Under the pieces are notes generated by a model. That model was not told the origin of the DNA. It saw nothing but the letters and a program-made list of their open reading frames with translations, and did no database searches. The position numbers and the translations under genes are program-made. A stretch of DNA of 5,419 nucleotides from Clostridiales bacterium (GTDB taxonomy: Bacteria > Bacillota > Clostridia > Oscillospirales > QAMX01), in contig DUUG01000046.1 of the NCBI GenBank assembly GCA_012841675.1, positions 1 through 5,419 of the forward strand, given 5' to 3'. Shown here in pieces: positions 5,404-5,419 of this stretch (the stretch's first letter is position 1; each line of letters begins with the position of its first letter).

Positions 5404-5419
5404 ATGGCTCAATTAAATA
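5404..5419 (+). CDS. IS256-family transposase, N-terminal five codons only
   Basis: ATG at 5404 follows AGGAGAT at a spacing of six to seven bases and encodes MAQLN before the window ends. Many Clostridia IS256-family transposases start MAQLNITL..., and the upstream DNA resembles an IS end, so a DDE Mutator/IS256-type transposase is the best reading. The visible coding part is far too short to prove it. Confidence 0.5.

Larger units (their letters stand above)
5291..5419 (+). mobile_element. Left end of an IS256-family insertion sequence, partial
   Basis: The segment starting near 5291 (GATTAAGTCCGTATAATGG, 5293 onward) has the look of the terminal repeat of IS256-type elements as I remember them from Clostridia; this is recognition and has not been checked. 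It leads after about 110 bp into an ORF starting MAQLN. The precise left boundary is uncertain by several bases. The right end, the second inverted repeat and any 8-9 bp target duplication lie outside the window. Confidence 0.55.

Overview
The window looks like chromosomal DNA from a Firmicutes bacterium, most likely an anaerobic Clostridia-type organism. The reasons are strong AGGAGG-type ribosome binding sites (one reads AAGGAGGTGAT, complementary to the 16S 3' end), Bacillus-type sigma-A promoters, a YyaL-family gene, an IS256-type transposase start, and a divergent UroD-like protein of a kind that is expanded in anaerobes. The taxonomic call is inference. No rRNA, tRNA or CRISPR array is visible.

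Layout. Positions 1-2700 hold a minus-strand, three-gene catabolic-looking operon. From its promoter at 2667-2695 it runs: a uroporphyrinogen-decarboxylase-superfamily protein (1630-2610), a D-2-hydroxyacid dehydrogenase (603-1571), and an HpcH/HpaI-type 2-keto-acid aldolase that runs off the left edge (1-593). The last two genes are tightly coupled. The set suggests processing of a small 2-hydroxy or 2-keto acid: the aldolase would cleave or form a 2-keto acid, the dehydrogenase would interconvert keto and D-hydroxy acids, and the UroD-like protein may supply a methyl-transfer or decarboxylation step. The substrate is unknown.

Positions 2700-4800 hold a minus-strand yyaL/SPATA20-family gene with its own rho-independent terminator. 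Its reading frame is broken at exactly the CHWC thioredoxin motif by a 20-bp insertion (4618-4637) that brings in a TAG stop and a frameshift. Removing the 20 bp restores a 676-residue protein of normal family length. The rest of the gene is undamaged, so this is either a very recent pseudogene or, much less likely, a recoded gene. The codons on either side of the gap (UCG followed at once by UAG, and UCC) resemble the arrangement used in translational bypassing.

Positions 4800-5419 begin with a 368-bp intergenic region that holds a strong plus-strand promoter (4912-4939) and a leader of about 220 nt with several stem-loops. This leads into a 41-codon membrane-anchor ORF (5165-5290). That ORF stops at what appears to be the left end of an IS256-family insertion sequence, whose transposase starts at 5404 (MAQLN...) and runs off the right edge. 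The small ORF may therefore be the N-terminus of a larger membrane protein cut by the element.
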